Shown: positions 1 to 12,379 of the stretch, in pieces
How positions within the stretch are numbered: position 1 is the stretch's first letter
Layout: each line of letters begins with the position of its first letter
From: Warburgia ugandensis
Lineage: Eukaryota > Streptophyta > Magnoliopsida > Canellales > Canellaceae
Direction: 5' to 3'
DNA: 64,000 nucleotides
NCBI GenBank assembly: GCA_035236585.1
Contig: CP141127.1
Span: forward strand, 49,800,001 to 49,864,000
Translations under genes and position numbers: made by a program
The notes under the pieces: model-generated
Seen by the model: the letters and a program-made list of their open reading frames with translations, nothing else
Database searches by the model: none
What the model was told of the DNA's origin: nothing

Positions 1-2110
1 TCAATCTCTTTTCTTTGTCATATATGTACATCCTTACACATACATACTGTATACTTTGTATATATATATATATATATATACTATCAAAACCATGAAAAAT
101 AGTTAATGTCTCAAAGCATAATCATACCCAATTTGTACTGAGTTGATAGATAATCCCGACTCTGCTAGAATACTCCCTCATTTGGGCAGTATCTCTAATC
201 CATGATTACCCAACATCTCATCATGCCATATCATAAGGCATTTCACTATGCCATGCATCATAATGCAAAAATACTCAAAAGACTACTATGCATGCAGTCA
301 GAATCCATACTAGCGTACCTAGATAACTGCCCAATAATTCACCTATACGATCCTTGGTGGAAATCATAATATCCATGTTCATATGGGGGGGACCATGGCG
401 GTCACAGTGGCAGCCTTCCCATAATTGCCCCACCTTACTTTTAGCCTCACTTAGGCTTAGTATCCATATCATAACAAGTTTCGGAGAGCGGGTGGCCAAA
501 CCCCACTAACTCTCCTAGTATAGCATCCCCAAGCATACGCCTATTTAAACAAAACCTCAAGCCCCATGCTTGTATGTAAAGTAATTTTCATACGTATCAG
601 ACAATCTATCTATTTACTGAGGGCTGGAATATCTTCTAGTTCCCTATTCACTTAGAGTCTTTTCCTCAATTCTAACTTAACCATTTCATATGTATTTTGG
701 TTGGATCATAAGGGTTTTCAAGGGATTTAATACAAGTATTTACATTACACTTGTCAACATTTCTAGACATAAGATCATGTATTCAACATGTATATCTCAT
801 GTAGATGCATTCATAAAATCCTCCTACCTCTAAGTAGTGATCCATCTCTTCAGATCTTCCTTGATTCTGACTAACGCATGTAATCTATAAATCCATACAT
901 ACTGTTAATATATATACAATATGAATAATCCTATTTTTTTTTTATCCTATCTATATTCCTTGTTTAATCTTGTCCTTTGATATAAAGGATTAGATCTTGT
1001 GTCCTATCATGATCCATCTTCCTCAAATAGTATTTATTCTTTTGATCAAATAGATTTGCTTGTTAGAATGATCTTCTAATATTTCATATCTAAGTATTTT
1101 CTATTCTAAGTCTTTGTGTATTCCTTTCTTTGATATTGATATTTCATAGATCTTTGATCAATAATTTATACTTTTTGATAAAGATCAAGTTCTTTGATCT
1201 TCTATCATCTAGTTCTTCTTTGATCTAAGTTCAGTTATTTGATCATCCCTAAGGAGGATGATCTTAGTTATCTTTCTTGAATCATATTTGATCAATGGTT
1301 CATATCTTCTATTCTATTTAATCTAAATTGTAAGAAATATATATATATATATATCATCAAGAAGTATTTATTTCTTTTTATTGTTCTTGATCATTCAAGA
1401 TCCCATGGATCTTGTTTGATCATCCTTATCTTATTTACAATTTTTATTAGGGTTAGATAATTTACTAACATTTTGTACTCTTATTATTATTATTCAACCA
1501 GTTAATGTTTTACTAGTTGAAGATAACTTATTTCATCCTAAGTCTAGACTGCTACTCTTACTTCCAATTTACGAAGGCTTACTAGCTGAATGGCTAAACA
1601 CAAAGTGGTTACTTCAATCTTGATGTAAGGAGGCATTTAGACCTCACAAACTTCAATGGAAGGTAGGGGAATAGTGAGGCTCTATTAGAGAACCCCCTTA
1701 ACCACCATGTTCAGCATTCACTAGAGTGACCTTAACTCAACCTTTCATAGGGTTCCTATGAGCAATTTAACCCTAAGTACTCTTTCTAATTGATTTTAAT
1801 TAAATTCATGAACATTTAAAATGACATTCATGGGGTTTATTATTCTCCTAGTTTGGGCCAAGGATTTGATAATCCTTATATTGTCCTACTAACTATAGCC
1901 CTTACTAATATTAAGTTAAAGTCATTCACTCATCTTAATTGTCCATGAATTTCTATATTCTATTAGTTTACATTTTTGGTAATTTATGCCCTTTATATCT
2001 TAACAACTACTTAACATTTGAATCTACTAATAAAATTTGACAACAATTAAACCATAAATCTTAAAGCATAAATCCAATATAGGTTTAACAACCATTTATA
2101 CTAACATTCA
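1..2110 (-). mobile_element. Long gypsy LTR fragment, minus orientation
   Basis: This stretch has no gene. It is collinear with the interior of the solo LTR at 16424-20962 (roughly its 16900-18860 part) and is the reverse complement of the 14600-15730 part of the LTR at 12380-16216. Shared landmarks include the block around 1560-1900, with a run describing a 'gatgtaaggaggcatttagac'-type core and the following 'tgtcctactaactatagccc' core. It is cut by the window edge on the left. On the right it stops at the shared word CTAACATTC (2102-2110), where gag sequence begins. Neither LTR terminus is present, so this is a fragment, not a solo LTR. Confidence 0.75.
59..80. repeat. (TA)11 microsatellite
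   Basis: Uninterrupted TA dinucleotide run inside the LTR fragment. A similar short run occurs at about 1336-1354. Confidence 0.9.
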
Positions 2111-2751
2111 GTGTTACACATATGAGTCACAGATCTCCTTAACTGCATAAATTTATTATCGTACTCTACCACTGACATGTTTCCTTGTCTAAGTTCCAAG
2201 AACTCAATCAGTTTTCTTGCTTATACATGAGTAGCAAAATATTTGTCATTGAAGACTTCCTTAAATTCCTCCCATGTAGTATCCTCAGAATTTGAGAAGA
2301 AGGTATTGTTAGTTGATCTCCACCAAAATGCAACTTCTTGTTTTAATAGAAAGGTGAAAATTTTAACCTTCAACTCTGGAGGAGTATGCAGTGCATTGAA
2401 AGTCCTTTTTATTTCATATATCCATTCCTCAGCCTTCACAGTTTCACCCTTTCCATTATACCCCATAGCCATCTTTTGTAATCTCTCCATCATTTTGTCA
2501 ACCTTTTCTAGGGCTAATGGAGAATTTCTAGCTCCTCCACTTGGTACAAGGGAAGATTGACCCTGTAGTAGTGTGGGAGTATCTGGTGTTGGTGTTGTTG
2601 TATTGTGTCTCACTTCAGGTTGAGCCTGAGCTTGAGTACTTGGTATCTCTACTGGAGGTGATGAACATTGGGGTTGTTGAATGTGAGGAAGAAGGTTCCT
2701 CAATACTCTTATTACCATCTCTTCCACATTATCCATTGTTAATCTCTCCAT
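2111..2751 (-). pseudogene. gag: Broken Ty3/gypsy gag
   Basis: This is the capsid part of a gypsy retrotransposon gag (Retrotrans_gag family). The first 176 codons (2751 to 2224) hold a low-complexity Pro/Thr/Gln-rich N-terminus, then the family core with AEEWIYEIKRTF, FLLKQEVAFWW and TWEEFKEVFNDKYF. An in-frame TAA lies at 2221-2223. The same frame then continues with LIEFLELRQGNMSVVEYDNKF and a partner of the usual 'L.RYAPH' segment, until it is cut at 2111 where an unrelated LTR fragment begins. The zinc knuckle and all of pol are missing. A primer site and LTR end lie just upstream (2923-3163), so this is the 5' end of one minus-strand element. Family identity is firm; the clade is not. 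Confidence 0.8.
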
Positions 2752-2922
2752 ATTATCTTCTAGAGTATTTTGACCTGTCTACATTGTAACTCTCTTTGGT
2801 GGCATCTGCTCATAAACTAAAATTTCTATTAGTATTCTACACAACTATTTCTATCTTAATCTAAAATTGGATTATCATCTTCATATAGGACATAAGGGTG
2901 CTGTACTGTGACTGGATGAATG

Positions 2923-2934
2923 GCTCTGATACCA
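2923..2934 (-). promoter_or_regulatory. Primer binding site for tRNA-iMet
   Basis: On the minus strand this reads TGGTATCAGAGC, the usual plant gypsy/copia primer site complementary to the 3' end of initiator tRNA-Met. It lies two bases from the LTR end that begins (plus strand) TGTAATAGCCCGG at 2937. Confidence 0.85.
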
Positions 2935-2936
2935 AC

Positions 2937-3163
2937 TGTAATAGCCCGGTGGCTCCCACATACAACAATATTATCGCTCTGGGAAACTAGCCACCCATAC
3001 AACCAGCCCCCTCATAGTTTTCTTCTTCCCCAGTTTCCCGAGGAAAAGGCCTTGTTGTAAGGAGAGTCACACACCACTCTTATCAATAGCCCAATAACTT
3101 TCCCCTTAGCGATGTGGGACTAACTCTCTGTCCTTGAACCATCTTCCATCTATGAGGTACATA
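2937..3163 (-). mobile_element. LTR end fragment of the gag element at 2111-2751
   Basis: On the plus strand it begins TGTAATAGCCCGG next to the primer site, so this is the 3' end of a 5' LTR on the minus strand. It contains GCGATGTGGGACTAAC (minus strand GTTAGTCCCACATCGC), a motif shared with the related fragment at 30857-31084. The right edge is approximate. At 3164 the sequence changes to a plus-oriented fragment of the long LTR family. This is too short to be a complete LTR. Confidence 0.6.
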
Positions 3164-3497
3164 TGGATTGATGGGCTTGATGATGATAATTTGCTATAGA
3201 TTAAGATCTATGCCCTTAAATTGGATAAAATGGCTTAAGATCTTGATTGGTTAGATCAAGAAGGATCAAATCATGTGATAAGATGATATCAATGATCTAG
3301 TGATGAGATCACTATGAGCAAATGAGTAGATTTGATAAAAAATAAAAGATCAAGATCTAAAACCCTAAATAGGATGAAAGATGACCATTGGATCATGATG
3401 ATATGTTAAATGTGAATTATTAATGTTATTGTAAATGTATTTTATTTATTAGTAGATTTAATTGTTAGATTTACTTATCTAAAATGCTCATAGGAAC
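3164..3497 (+). mobile_element. Plus-oriented fragment of the long LTR family
   Basis: It matches 14233-14570 of the LTR at 12380-16216 (cores 'ggattgatgggcttgatgat' and 'gatcaagatctaaaacccta'). It then jumps to the words matching 14809-14825 (AAAATGCTCATAGGAAC), so about 240 bp is deleted relative to that copy. It is in the opposite orientation to the fragment at 1-2110. Confidence 0.7.
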
Positions 3498-3913
3498 TGT
3501 AACGATCCTAATTTTTAAATTTCATTTTAAAGGATTATAAATTGATTTAGATGAGCATAAATGGGAGAATCTTCATATTTAGGTTTCGCTAAATTTTTCT
3601 TTTGAAATACATCAATTTGGACGCCAATACCTTCCTATTTGGATTGTACTTAGAAAGACAAATCAAATGACACTAATATTGCTGAAATCGGAGTTTGGAT
3701 GGAGAAGATATGAGAATTTAAATATAAAAGCCATTTTGGAAGAAGAAAAAAACCTTAAATAGAGGGGGCCATAATTGATATGGGCACCCCCCACTAAAGA
3801 GTACTTGACGTAGTCATCAGTTCTATTCTTCCCAAACCCAACAGACTAAAGAAATAGAGAAAAAAAACAAAAAAGAAGAAAATGTTGGGCAATGGAAACC
3901 CGACACCATGAAG

Positions 3914-3916
<3 letters not shown>

Positions 3917-4004
<88 letters not shown>
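3917..4004. repeat. (GA)44 microsatellite
   Basis: A nearly pure GA run of about 88 bp inside the LTR at 3498-5770. It produces Arg-Glu and Ser-Leu repeat frames that should not be annotated as proteins. Confidence 0.95.
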
Positions 4005-4007
<3 letters not shown>

Positions 4008-5408
4008 AGAGGAGAGGGGAAGGAGTGTCGATTGTGGTCATCGGTGAAACTGGGTTTATCGGCGACAATGGCAGCTCTGATCAGAGATCCCTCCATTCAA
4101 GCAAGTGTCCAAGACCTGAGGGAGAAAACCCCTTTGGTTCCACCACCATTGGAGGAGGAACGACACATGATTGGAAGGGAAAAGAGGAACACATGAAACA
4201 ATCACTGAAAAATCTTTAGACAACGTCTTCTATGACAACAATCAAACGTTGTGGCACCATGGAGGTAAGTTTTCCGCAAACCCAACCTTGTCTTGTTTTG
4301 ATTTTGTGTAGATGCTAGTAGATCTAGGGTTGTTAGAGTAGGGTTTCATGTATCCATCACTAAACAAGATCAAACCACTGATCTTGTCTGTGTTTAACAA
4401 AGAGAGATCAACAGGAACTCTGATACTCCTGTCGGAGCTACGATCACCCATTTGGGACTCGGATCAAAGTGATCTGACCCCTAACCCTATCCACAATGAT
4501 AATCAGAGAATTGAATCAACTCGCAAGGGGGGATCCATGAATCAAACTTTGTCCTTGAGCAGTGGACAGGGATTGCTAGGGTCGTTGATCAACCTTTCCA
4601 TTGTTCTGATCATCGGATCAGAGCTCGGACAGTGGTGATCTGACTCCTAAGTCCCGATCCGCTAAATTTGACCATCCAAAATCATAGTTTAAGGTTAAAA
4701 TGAGTAAATACATTCCTATGGTGGTTGGGATTCTGTAAATCTCAACTGTTGTAGTAGGAACAACCATTACAGGTGGTCACGGCACCCTTTCAAGACGTAT
4801 CCGTAGTCGTCGTAGAGGCTGTGGTGGCTATTCTCTAGATATCGGAGAGCATGATTCATTGATCTAGTCATAAGCATAGTGTTCCATAGGATTTTTGTTT
4901 TGTGACCCACATAGATGGGCTTGATGATGGTCTTTAGATGAGTACTCATGACCAACCGGTTGATGTGTTCACCAAGGTGCATATGTGCACGTGATGATGT
5001 TGTCAGTTTAGGATTGCTGACATTCGTAGTTTAATCGATCACTATAATACTTTGAGGACCTTATGATGTTTGATTTATCAAGTTAGATAGTGGATCTTTT
5101 ACATAGTTCTCCAGTTATGTTTACATGTGATTTTGGGATATGTTCTATATTGTAAATTTACTTGAGATTACTATGATGATTCAACCATTTGAAAAATGCA
5201 TGTTTAAAGTTGTACATGTTTTATATGGATACTATCTAAAATGTTTTAACATGAAACTGTGGAACTGAGATTGAAAAATGACTTTAATCATGTTTCTTAT
5301 CTTTGATTTTTTTTATCATATTCTTTAGAAATTGCATGAAAAAGGATTTGAGATGCTGTTTAGAATTGCATGAAAAACTTGGTAAAATATATGTGAAACT
5401 ACGTACAT

Positions 5409-5437
5409 GAGACATTGTAAATTGTTTACAATGTCTC
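5409..5437 (+). other. Conserved LTR hairpin, GACATT version
   Basis: The arms GAGACATTGTAAA (5409-5421) and TTTACAATGTCTC (5425-5437) are perfectly complementary around a 3-base loop. It matches in position and sequence the hairpins at 11947, 16804 and 25865, except that one base pair is swapped on both sides (ACATT/AATGT instead of ATATT/AATAT). Confidence 0.8.
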
Positions 5438-5770
5438 AAGTTGAAGAAATAGAACAGGGAAAATGAAGCAGAGGACTATGTTAGAGAGTTCAAGATGACT
5501 AATCAGGTATATCAAATAGGTTTGCATTATGGTTAATTAAAATAGTAGACTGAAGTAACACTTTGATCTAATATGACTTTACTTTATGGATATGTAGACA
5601 TGCAACTTGAGGTTGCTGTTGTGTGGCTGTGATTGGATTGATCTTGGCAGGTATATTTTAAGTTGTCGATGTTTCATTGGTTTTGACATAATTTTGATTT
5701 TCAAAACACAAAGTTTTGTATGTAAATGTGATGGGATGGAGATGGAGTCTCCCTTATCCTTTTTGTTTAC

Positions 5771-8700
5771 AACTTCAAAAATCTAAAACATGTGTCCTCT
5801 AAGACCCAATGTATTCTATCTAGAATGATCAATTTCAAGCATCTACAAGCATTAAAGAAGTAAAAAATTAGGAACATATATATAGTAAAGAACACATCTT
5901 AATGTTACCGCTCAAATGCTTATTCATGCAACAATTTGCTTGCCTTCTTGAATAAAACAAGAAAATATAAAAGTTGTGATTACTTAAACTCAATGTATTT
6001 TGTCCTGAATGATCTATTCCAAGCTTTATAGAAGTAGAAAATCAGGAACATATTTAGTAAAACCATTCAAACACATATGCCTGTAACAACTTACATGGCT
6101 TCTTGAATAAAACATCAAAATCTAAAGCATGCATCTTCTTACAGTAAATGTATTCTATCTAGAATGATCAATTTTAAGCATTAAAGAAGCAAAAAATCTT
6201 GATCATATATAGTAAAAAAGGGATGGTAATGTTACCATTCAAATGCGTATAACAACAACCATACTTCAAGCAACAATTTGCATGCATTTATGAATGAAAC
6301 ATCAAAATCTAAAACATAGAACTTCTTAATGGTCAATTTGAAGCATTTAAAATTATCAAAGAAGTAGAAAAGTAGGAACATATATAGTAAAAAATGCATG
6401 GTAATGTTACCATTCAGAGGCATATTCAAGCAACAATTTGTTTGCCTTCTTGAATGAAGCATCAAAATCTAAAGCATGGGTCTTCTTAAACTCAATGTAT
6501 TCTATCTAGAATGATCAATTTCAAGCATTTACAAGCAGTAATGAAGCATAAAATGATGAACATATATAGTAAAAAATGCATAGTAATGTTACCATTCAAA
6601 CGCATATTCAAGTAACAATTTGCATCCTGTATTGAATAAAACATCAAAGTATAAAACATGGGTCTTCTTAAACTCACTATATTCCTTCTAGAATGATTAA
6701 TTTTAAGCATTTACAATTATTTAAGAAGCAAAAAATCAGGAACATATATAGTAAAAAACTCATGGTAATATTACCAATCAAACACTTATTACAATAAGCG
6801 TACTTCAAGCAACAAATTACATGCATTTTTGAATGAAACCTCTAAATCTAAAACATGGGCCTTCTTAAACTCAATGTATTCCATCTGGAAGAGCAATTTC
6901 AAGTATTTAAAAACATTAAAGAAGCAAAAAATTAGGTACATATATAGTAAAATACGCATGGTAATGTTACCAATCAAAAGCATATTGAAGCACCAATTTG
7001 CATACCTTTTTGAATGAAACCTCCAAATATAAAACATAGGACTTCTTAAACTTAGTTTATTCTATCTAGAACAAAAAATTTCAAGCATTTACAAACATTA
7101 ATAAAGAAGAAAATCAAGAACATATATAGTTAAAAATGCATGGTATTGTTCCATCCAAACGCATATTCAAGCAATAATTTGCATGCCTTCTTGAATTAAA
7201 CATCAAAATCTAAAACCTAGTACTTCTTAAACATGATTCATTCTATTTAGAATGATCAATTTCAAGAGCATTTATAAGCATTAAATAAGCTGAAAATCAA
7301 GAACATATATTGTAAAAATGCATGGCAATGTTATCATTCAAAAGCGGATTACAACAAGCAAACTTTAAGCAAGAATTTGATATGCTTTTTGAATGAAACA
7401 TCAAAATCTAAAACAAGGGTCTTCTCACAATCAATGTATTCAATCTAGAATGATCAATTTTAGGAACATATATAGTTAAAAATGAATGGTAATATTACCA
7501 TTCAAACACATATTCTAACAACAATTTGCATGCCTTCTTGAATGAAATATCAGAATCTAAAACATGGGTTTTCTCCAACTCAATGTATTCTATATAGAAT
7601 GATTAGTTTCAAGAATTTACAAACATTAAAAAATAAAAAAATCAGGAGCATATATAGTGTAAAACACATGGTAATGTTACCATTCAAACTCATATTACAA
7701 TGAGCATACTTCAAGCAACAATTTGCATGCCTTTCTAAAAGAAACATCAAAATCTAAAACATGGGCCTTCTTAAACCTAATGTATTCTATCTAGAATGAT
7801 CAATTTCAAGAATTTACAAGCATTAAAGAAGCAAAAAAATTAGAAACATATATAGTTAAAAATGCATGGTAATGTTACCATTCAAATGCATATTCAAGCA
7901 ACAATTTGCATGCCTTGTTAAATGAAACATTAAAATCTAAAACATGGTACTTCTTCAACTCAATGTATTCCATCTGGGCTGATCAGTTCCTAGCATTTGT
8001 AAGCATTAAAGAAGAAAAACATAAGAAGCATATATAGTAAAAAAAAATTCATGGTAATGTTGTCATTCAAACGCATATTATGACAAGCATACTTCATGCA
8101 ACAATTTGCATGCCTTTATGTATGTAACTTCAAAAATCTAAAACATGGGTCCTCTTAGACCCAATGTATTCTATCTAAAATGATCAATTTTAAGCATTTA
8201 CAAGCATTAAAGAAGCAGAAAATCAAGAACATATATAGTAAAAAACACATGTTAATGTTACCACCCAAGCACTTATTTATGCAACAATTTACGTGCCTTC
8301 TTAATGAAAACAAGAAAATCTAAAACATGGGATTTCTTAAACTCAATGTATTCTATCTTGAATGGTCAGTTTTAAGTATTATAGAAGCAAAAGATCAGGA
8401 ATATATTTAGTAAAAAATGCATGGTAGTGTTACCATTCAAACACATATGCTAGCAACAATTTGCATGCCTTATTGAATGAAACATCAAAATCAAAAGAAT
8501 GTGTCTTCTTAAACTAAATTATTCTATCTAGAATTATTAAATTTGAGCATTAAAGAAGCAAAATATCCTCACCATATATAGTAAAAAAGGGAGGGTAATG
8601 TTACCATTCAAATGAGTGTCACAATAAGCATACTTCAAGCAACAATTTGCATGCCTTTATGAATGAAACATCAAAATCAAAAGCATGCATCTTCTTAAAC

Positions 8701-11575
8701 TAAATTATTCTATCTAGAATTATCAAATTTGACCATTAAAGAAGCAGAATAGCCTGACCATATATAGTAAAAAGGGGAGGGTAATGTTACCATTCAAATG
8801 AGTGTCACAACAAGCATACTTCAAGCAACAATTTGCATGCCTTTTTGAATGAAACATCAAAATCTAAAACATGGTCTTCTAAGTGATCAATTTGAAGAAT
8901 TTACAATTATTAAAGAAGAAGAAAATCAAGAACATATATAGTAAAAAATGCATGGTAATGTTACCATTCAAAGGCATATTCATGCAACAATTTACCTGCC
9001 TTTTTGAATGAAGCATCAAAATATAAAACATAGGTCTTCTTAAACTCAATGTATTCTTTCTAGAATGCTCAATTTGAAGCATTTACAAGCATTAAAGTAG
9101 CACCAAATGAGGAACATATATAGTAAAAAATGCATGGTAATGTTACCATTCAAATGAGGATTTCAACAAGCATACTTCAAGTAACAATTTGATTGCCTGT
9201 TTGAATAAAACTACAAATCTACTCATGCATTTACAAGCATTAATGAAGTAGAAAATCAGGAATGTATATAGTTAAAAATGCATGATAATGTTACCATCCA
9301 AATGCATATTCAGGCAACAATTTGCATACCTTCTTGAATTTAACATCAAAATTTAAAACCTGGGACTTCTTATAATCAATGCATTCCATCTAGAATGATC
9401 AATTTCAAGCATTAAAGAGGTGGAAAATCAGGAACATATATAGTAAAAATGGATGGCAATGTTGCCATTCAAACTAGATTACAATAGGAAAAATTTACGC
9501 AACAATTTGATTTGTTATTTTTAATGAAATTTCAAAATCTAAAACAAAGGACTTCTTGAACTCAATGTATTTGATCTAAAATGATCAATTTCAAGCATTT
9601 ACAAGAATTAATGAAGATGAAAATCAGGAACATATAAAATATGAATGGTAATGTTACCATTCAAACGCATATTCTAACAACAATTTGCATGCCTTCTTGA
9701 ACGAAACATCAAAATCTAAAACATGGGGTTTCTCAAAATCAATGTATTCTATTTAGAATGATCAATTTCAACCATTTACAAGCATTAAAAAAAATGAAAA
9801 TCAGGAACATATATAGTGTAAAATGCAAGGTAATGTTCCCATTCAAATGTGTATTACAACGAGCGTACTTCAGGCAACAATTTGCATGCGTTTTTGACAG
9901 AAACATCAAAATAAAAAAACATGGGCCTTCTCAAACTCAATGTATTCTATCTACAATGATCAATGTCATACATTAACAACATTATAGTAGCAGAAAATTA
10001 GGAACATATATAGTAAAAAATGCATGGCAATGTTACCAATCAAATGCATATTCAAGCATTTACAAGCATTAAAGAAGCAGAAAATCAAAAACATATATAG
10101 TAAATACGCATGGTAATGTTGCCATTCAAATGCATATTCAGGCAGCAATTTGTATGCCTTCTTAAATGAATCATCAAAATCTAAAACATGAGAGTTCTTT
10201 AACTCAATGTATTCTATCTAAGATGATCAATTTCAAGCAATTGCAATTATTAAAGAAGCAAAAAATAAGAAACATATATTGTAAAAAAATGCATGGTAAT
10301 GTTACTATTCAAACGCATATTATGACAAGCATACTTCACGCAACAATTTGCATGCCTTTTTGTTTGAAACTTCAAAAATATAAAACACGGGTCCTCATGG
10401 AGCTAATTCATTCTATCTAGAATGATTAATTTTAAGCATTTACACATATTAAAAAAGAAAAAAAAAATTAGGAACATATATATAAAGAAATACATGTTAA
10501 TGTTACCACCCAAACACTTATTCACATAGCAATTTGCATGCCTTCTTGAATTAAATAAGAAAATCTAAAATATGAGATTTCTTAAGCTCAATATATTCTA
10601 TCTTGAATGATTAATTTCAAGCATTACAGAAGCAGAAAATTAGGAACATATTTAGTACAAAATGAATGGTAATGTTACCATACAAACACATATGCCAACA
10701 ACAATTTGCATGCCTTATTGAATGAAACATCAAAATTTAAAGCATGCACTCCTTACACTAAATGTATTCTATCTAGAATGATTAATTTTAAGCATTAAAG
10801 AAGCAGAAAATCTGATGACAATGTTACCATTCAAATGGGAATCACAACAAGCATACTTCAAGCAATAATTTGCACGCCTTTTTGAATGAAACTTCAAAAT
10901 CTAAAACATTGGCCTTCTTTGTGATTGATTGGAAGCATTTACAATTATTAAAGGTATAGCAAATCAGGAACATATATAGTAAAAAATGCAAGGCAATGTT
11001 ACCATTCAGAGTACTTAAGCAACAATTTGCATGCCTTCTTAAATGAAGCATCAAAATCTAAAACATTGGTCTTCTTGAACTCAATGTATTCTATCTAGAA
11101 TGATCAATTTCAAGCATTTACATGCATTAAAGAAGCAAAAAATGAGAAACATATATGGTAAAAAAAGGATGGTAATGTTACCATTCAAACACTTATTCAA
11201 GTGACAATTTGCATGCCTTCTTGAATAAAACATTAAAGTATAAAACATGGGTCCTCTTAAGCTCAATGCATTCCATCTAGAATGTTTAATTTTAAGCATT
11301 TATCATCATTAAAGAAGTGGAAAATTAGGAGCATATATAGTAAAAAAATGTATGGTAATGTTACCAATCAAACACTTATTACAACAAGCGTACTTCAAGT
11401 AGCAAATTACATGCCTTTGAATGAAAAATCCAAATCTAAAACATATGCCTTCTTAAACTCAATGTATTCTATTTAGAATTATCAATTTCAAGCATTTCTA
11501 AACACTAAAGAAGCAAAAAATTAGGAACATGTATAATAAAATATGCATGGTAATGTTACCAATCAAATGCATATC
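5771..11575 (+). repeat. Satellite array block A, about 32 monomers
   Basis: Head-to-tail AT-rich tandem repeat. Successive copies of the landmark GGTAATGTTACC start at 6401, 6583, 6765, 6961 and 7143, giving spacings of 182, 182, 196 and 182. The longer form carries an insert of the type ATTACAACAAGCATAC. Other fixed words are CAACAATTTGCATGCC, AAAATCTAAAACATGGG, TTCTATCTAGAATGATC and GGAACATATATAGTAAAAAA. The variant monomer with TTAATGTTACC recurs at 5899, 8252 and 10497, each time with the same neighbouring variants, which shows higher-order repeat organisation. The small open frames in this block are by-products of the repeat. Confidence 0.95.
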
Positions 11576-11946
11576 TGTGATGACTTGGGTTTTTGTAACA
11601 CATTTTGTAATACATTTTTCAAAGGCAGGGACCTTAGTAGTAAAAAAATTTCACAAACAATGTAGTGGAAATTCTTTTCTTTTAAATCAATTCGTAACAC
11701 AACCCAAGTCTCACCTCAATATACATAATACACATAAAGATTTTTGTATCAAAATAAAATTTTATTGAATACTAGGAATCATCTAGTAGTTCACTTTACC
11801 CAGCCCTTGTATTACAATTATAATCCATTGTCCAAATACAAAGTACATAGTTTGGTTTCACAATCTTCAAAGAAGATACCTTGATCAGTCTGGTAGCATC
11901 TATGCTCTTCAAGCTATATGTCCTCAAGTCTCCTTCCCTGTATCTA

Positions 11947-11980
11947 AGATATTGTAAACATTCAAACATTTACAATATCT
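11947..11980 (-). other. Conserved LTR hairpin in L0
   Basis: The arms AGATATTGTAAA and TTTACAATATCT pair perfectly around a 10-base loop, about 370 bp from the LTR end at 11576. Confidence 0.75.
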
Positions 11981-12379
11981 CAACAAGCTATGCTTGGCAG
12001 GGGATACAAGAATATAATACTTCATTAATACAAGAATACAATATCTCATTCATCATTCTATCATGTTTACCCATTCATGGACCATCTTACCATAAAGTAC
12101 ATACATCATTTATATAGGATAGGGTAAACTCATTAAAATAGTGAAAATAAGCAAAATTTGTTCCTTCCCCTGGCTATACTCCCACTTAGGAGATCAATAT
12201 TCACCCAAATCTCATATGGGGATTTTCTATCCAAGAACTCATGTATTTCATCATACATGGCATCTCATCATGCCATGGCATTTCACTCTGCCTATCATAT
12301 GTGTATCATAATGCAAAATCATCAAGGACTACTATACTACAATCTAAATCCGTACAGCGCACTAGGATAACTGTATAAT

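Larger units (their letters stand above)
3498..5770 (+). mobile_element. Gypsy LTR, plus orientation, 3' end lost
   Basis: It begins TGTAACGATCCTAATTTTT, matching the 5' ends of the other LTRs here (TGTAATAACCCCAATTTTT, TGTAACACCCCTAAC). The part around 4770-4980 is the reverse complement of 44560-44780 in the chromovirus 3' LTR, so this belongs with that group. It carries a (GA)n tract and the conserved hairpin at 5409-5437. By comparison with 25492-30856, the LTR should end about 370 bp past the hairpin. Satellite sequence begins at 5771 instead, so only the terminal piece is missing. No target-site duplication is visible. The open frames over the GA tract are not genes. Confidence 0.7.

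Noticed and set aside
3794-4219. Open frames giving long Ser-Leu or Arg-Glu repeats
   Set aside because: They are translations of the (GA)44 microsatellite within an LTR; no domain or conserved start is present.
6232-11054. Many 60-85-codon frames with similar MLK-/MFY-type sequences
   Set aside because: They recur with the satellite period and run in both strands. They are by-products of the tandem repeat, not a gene family.
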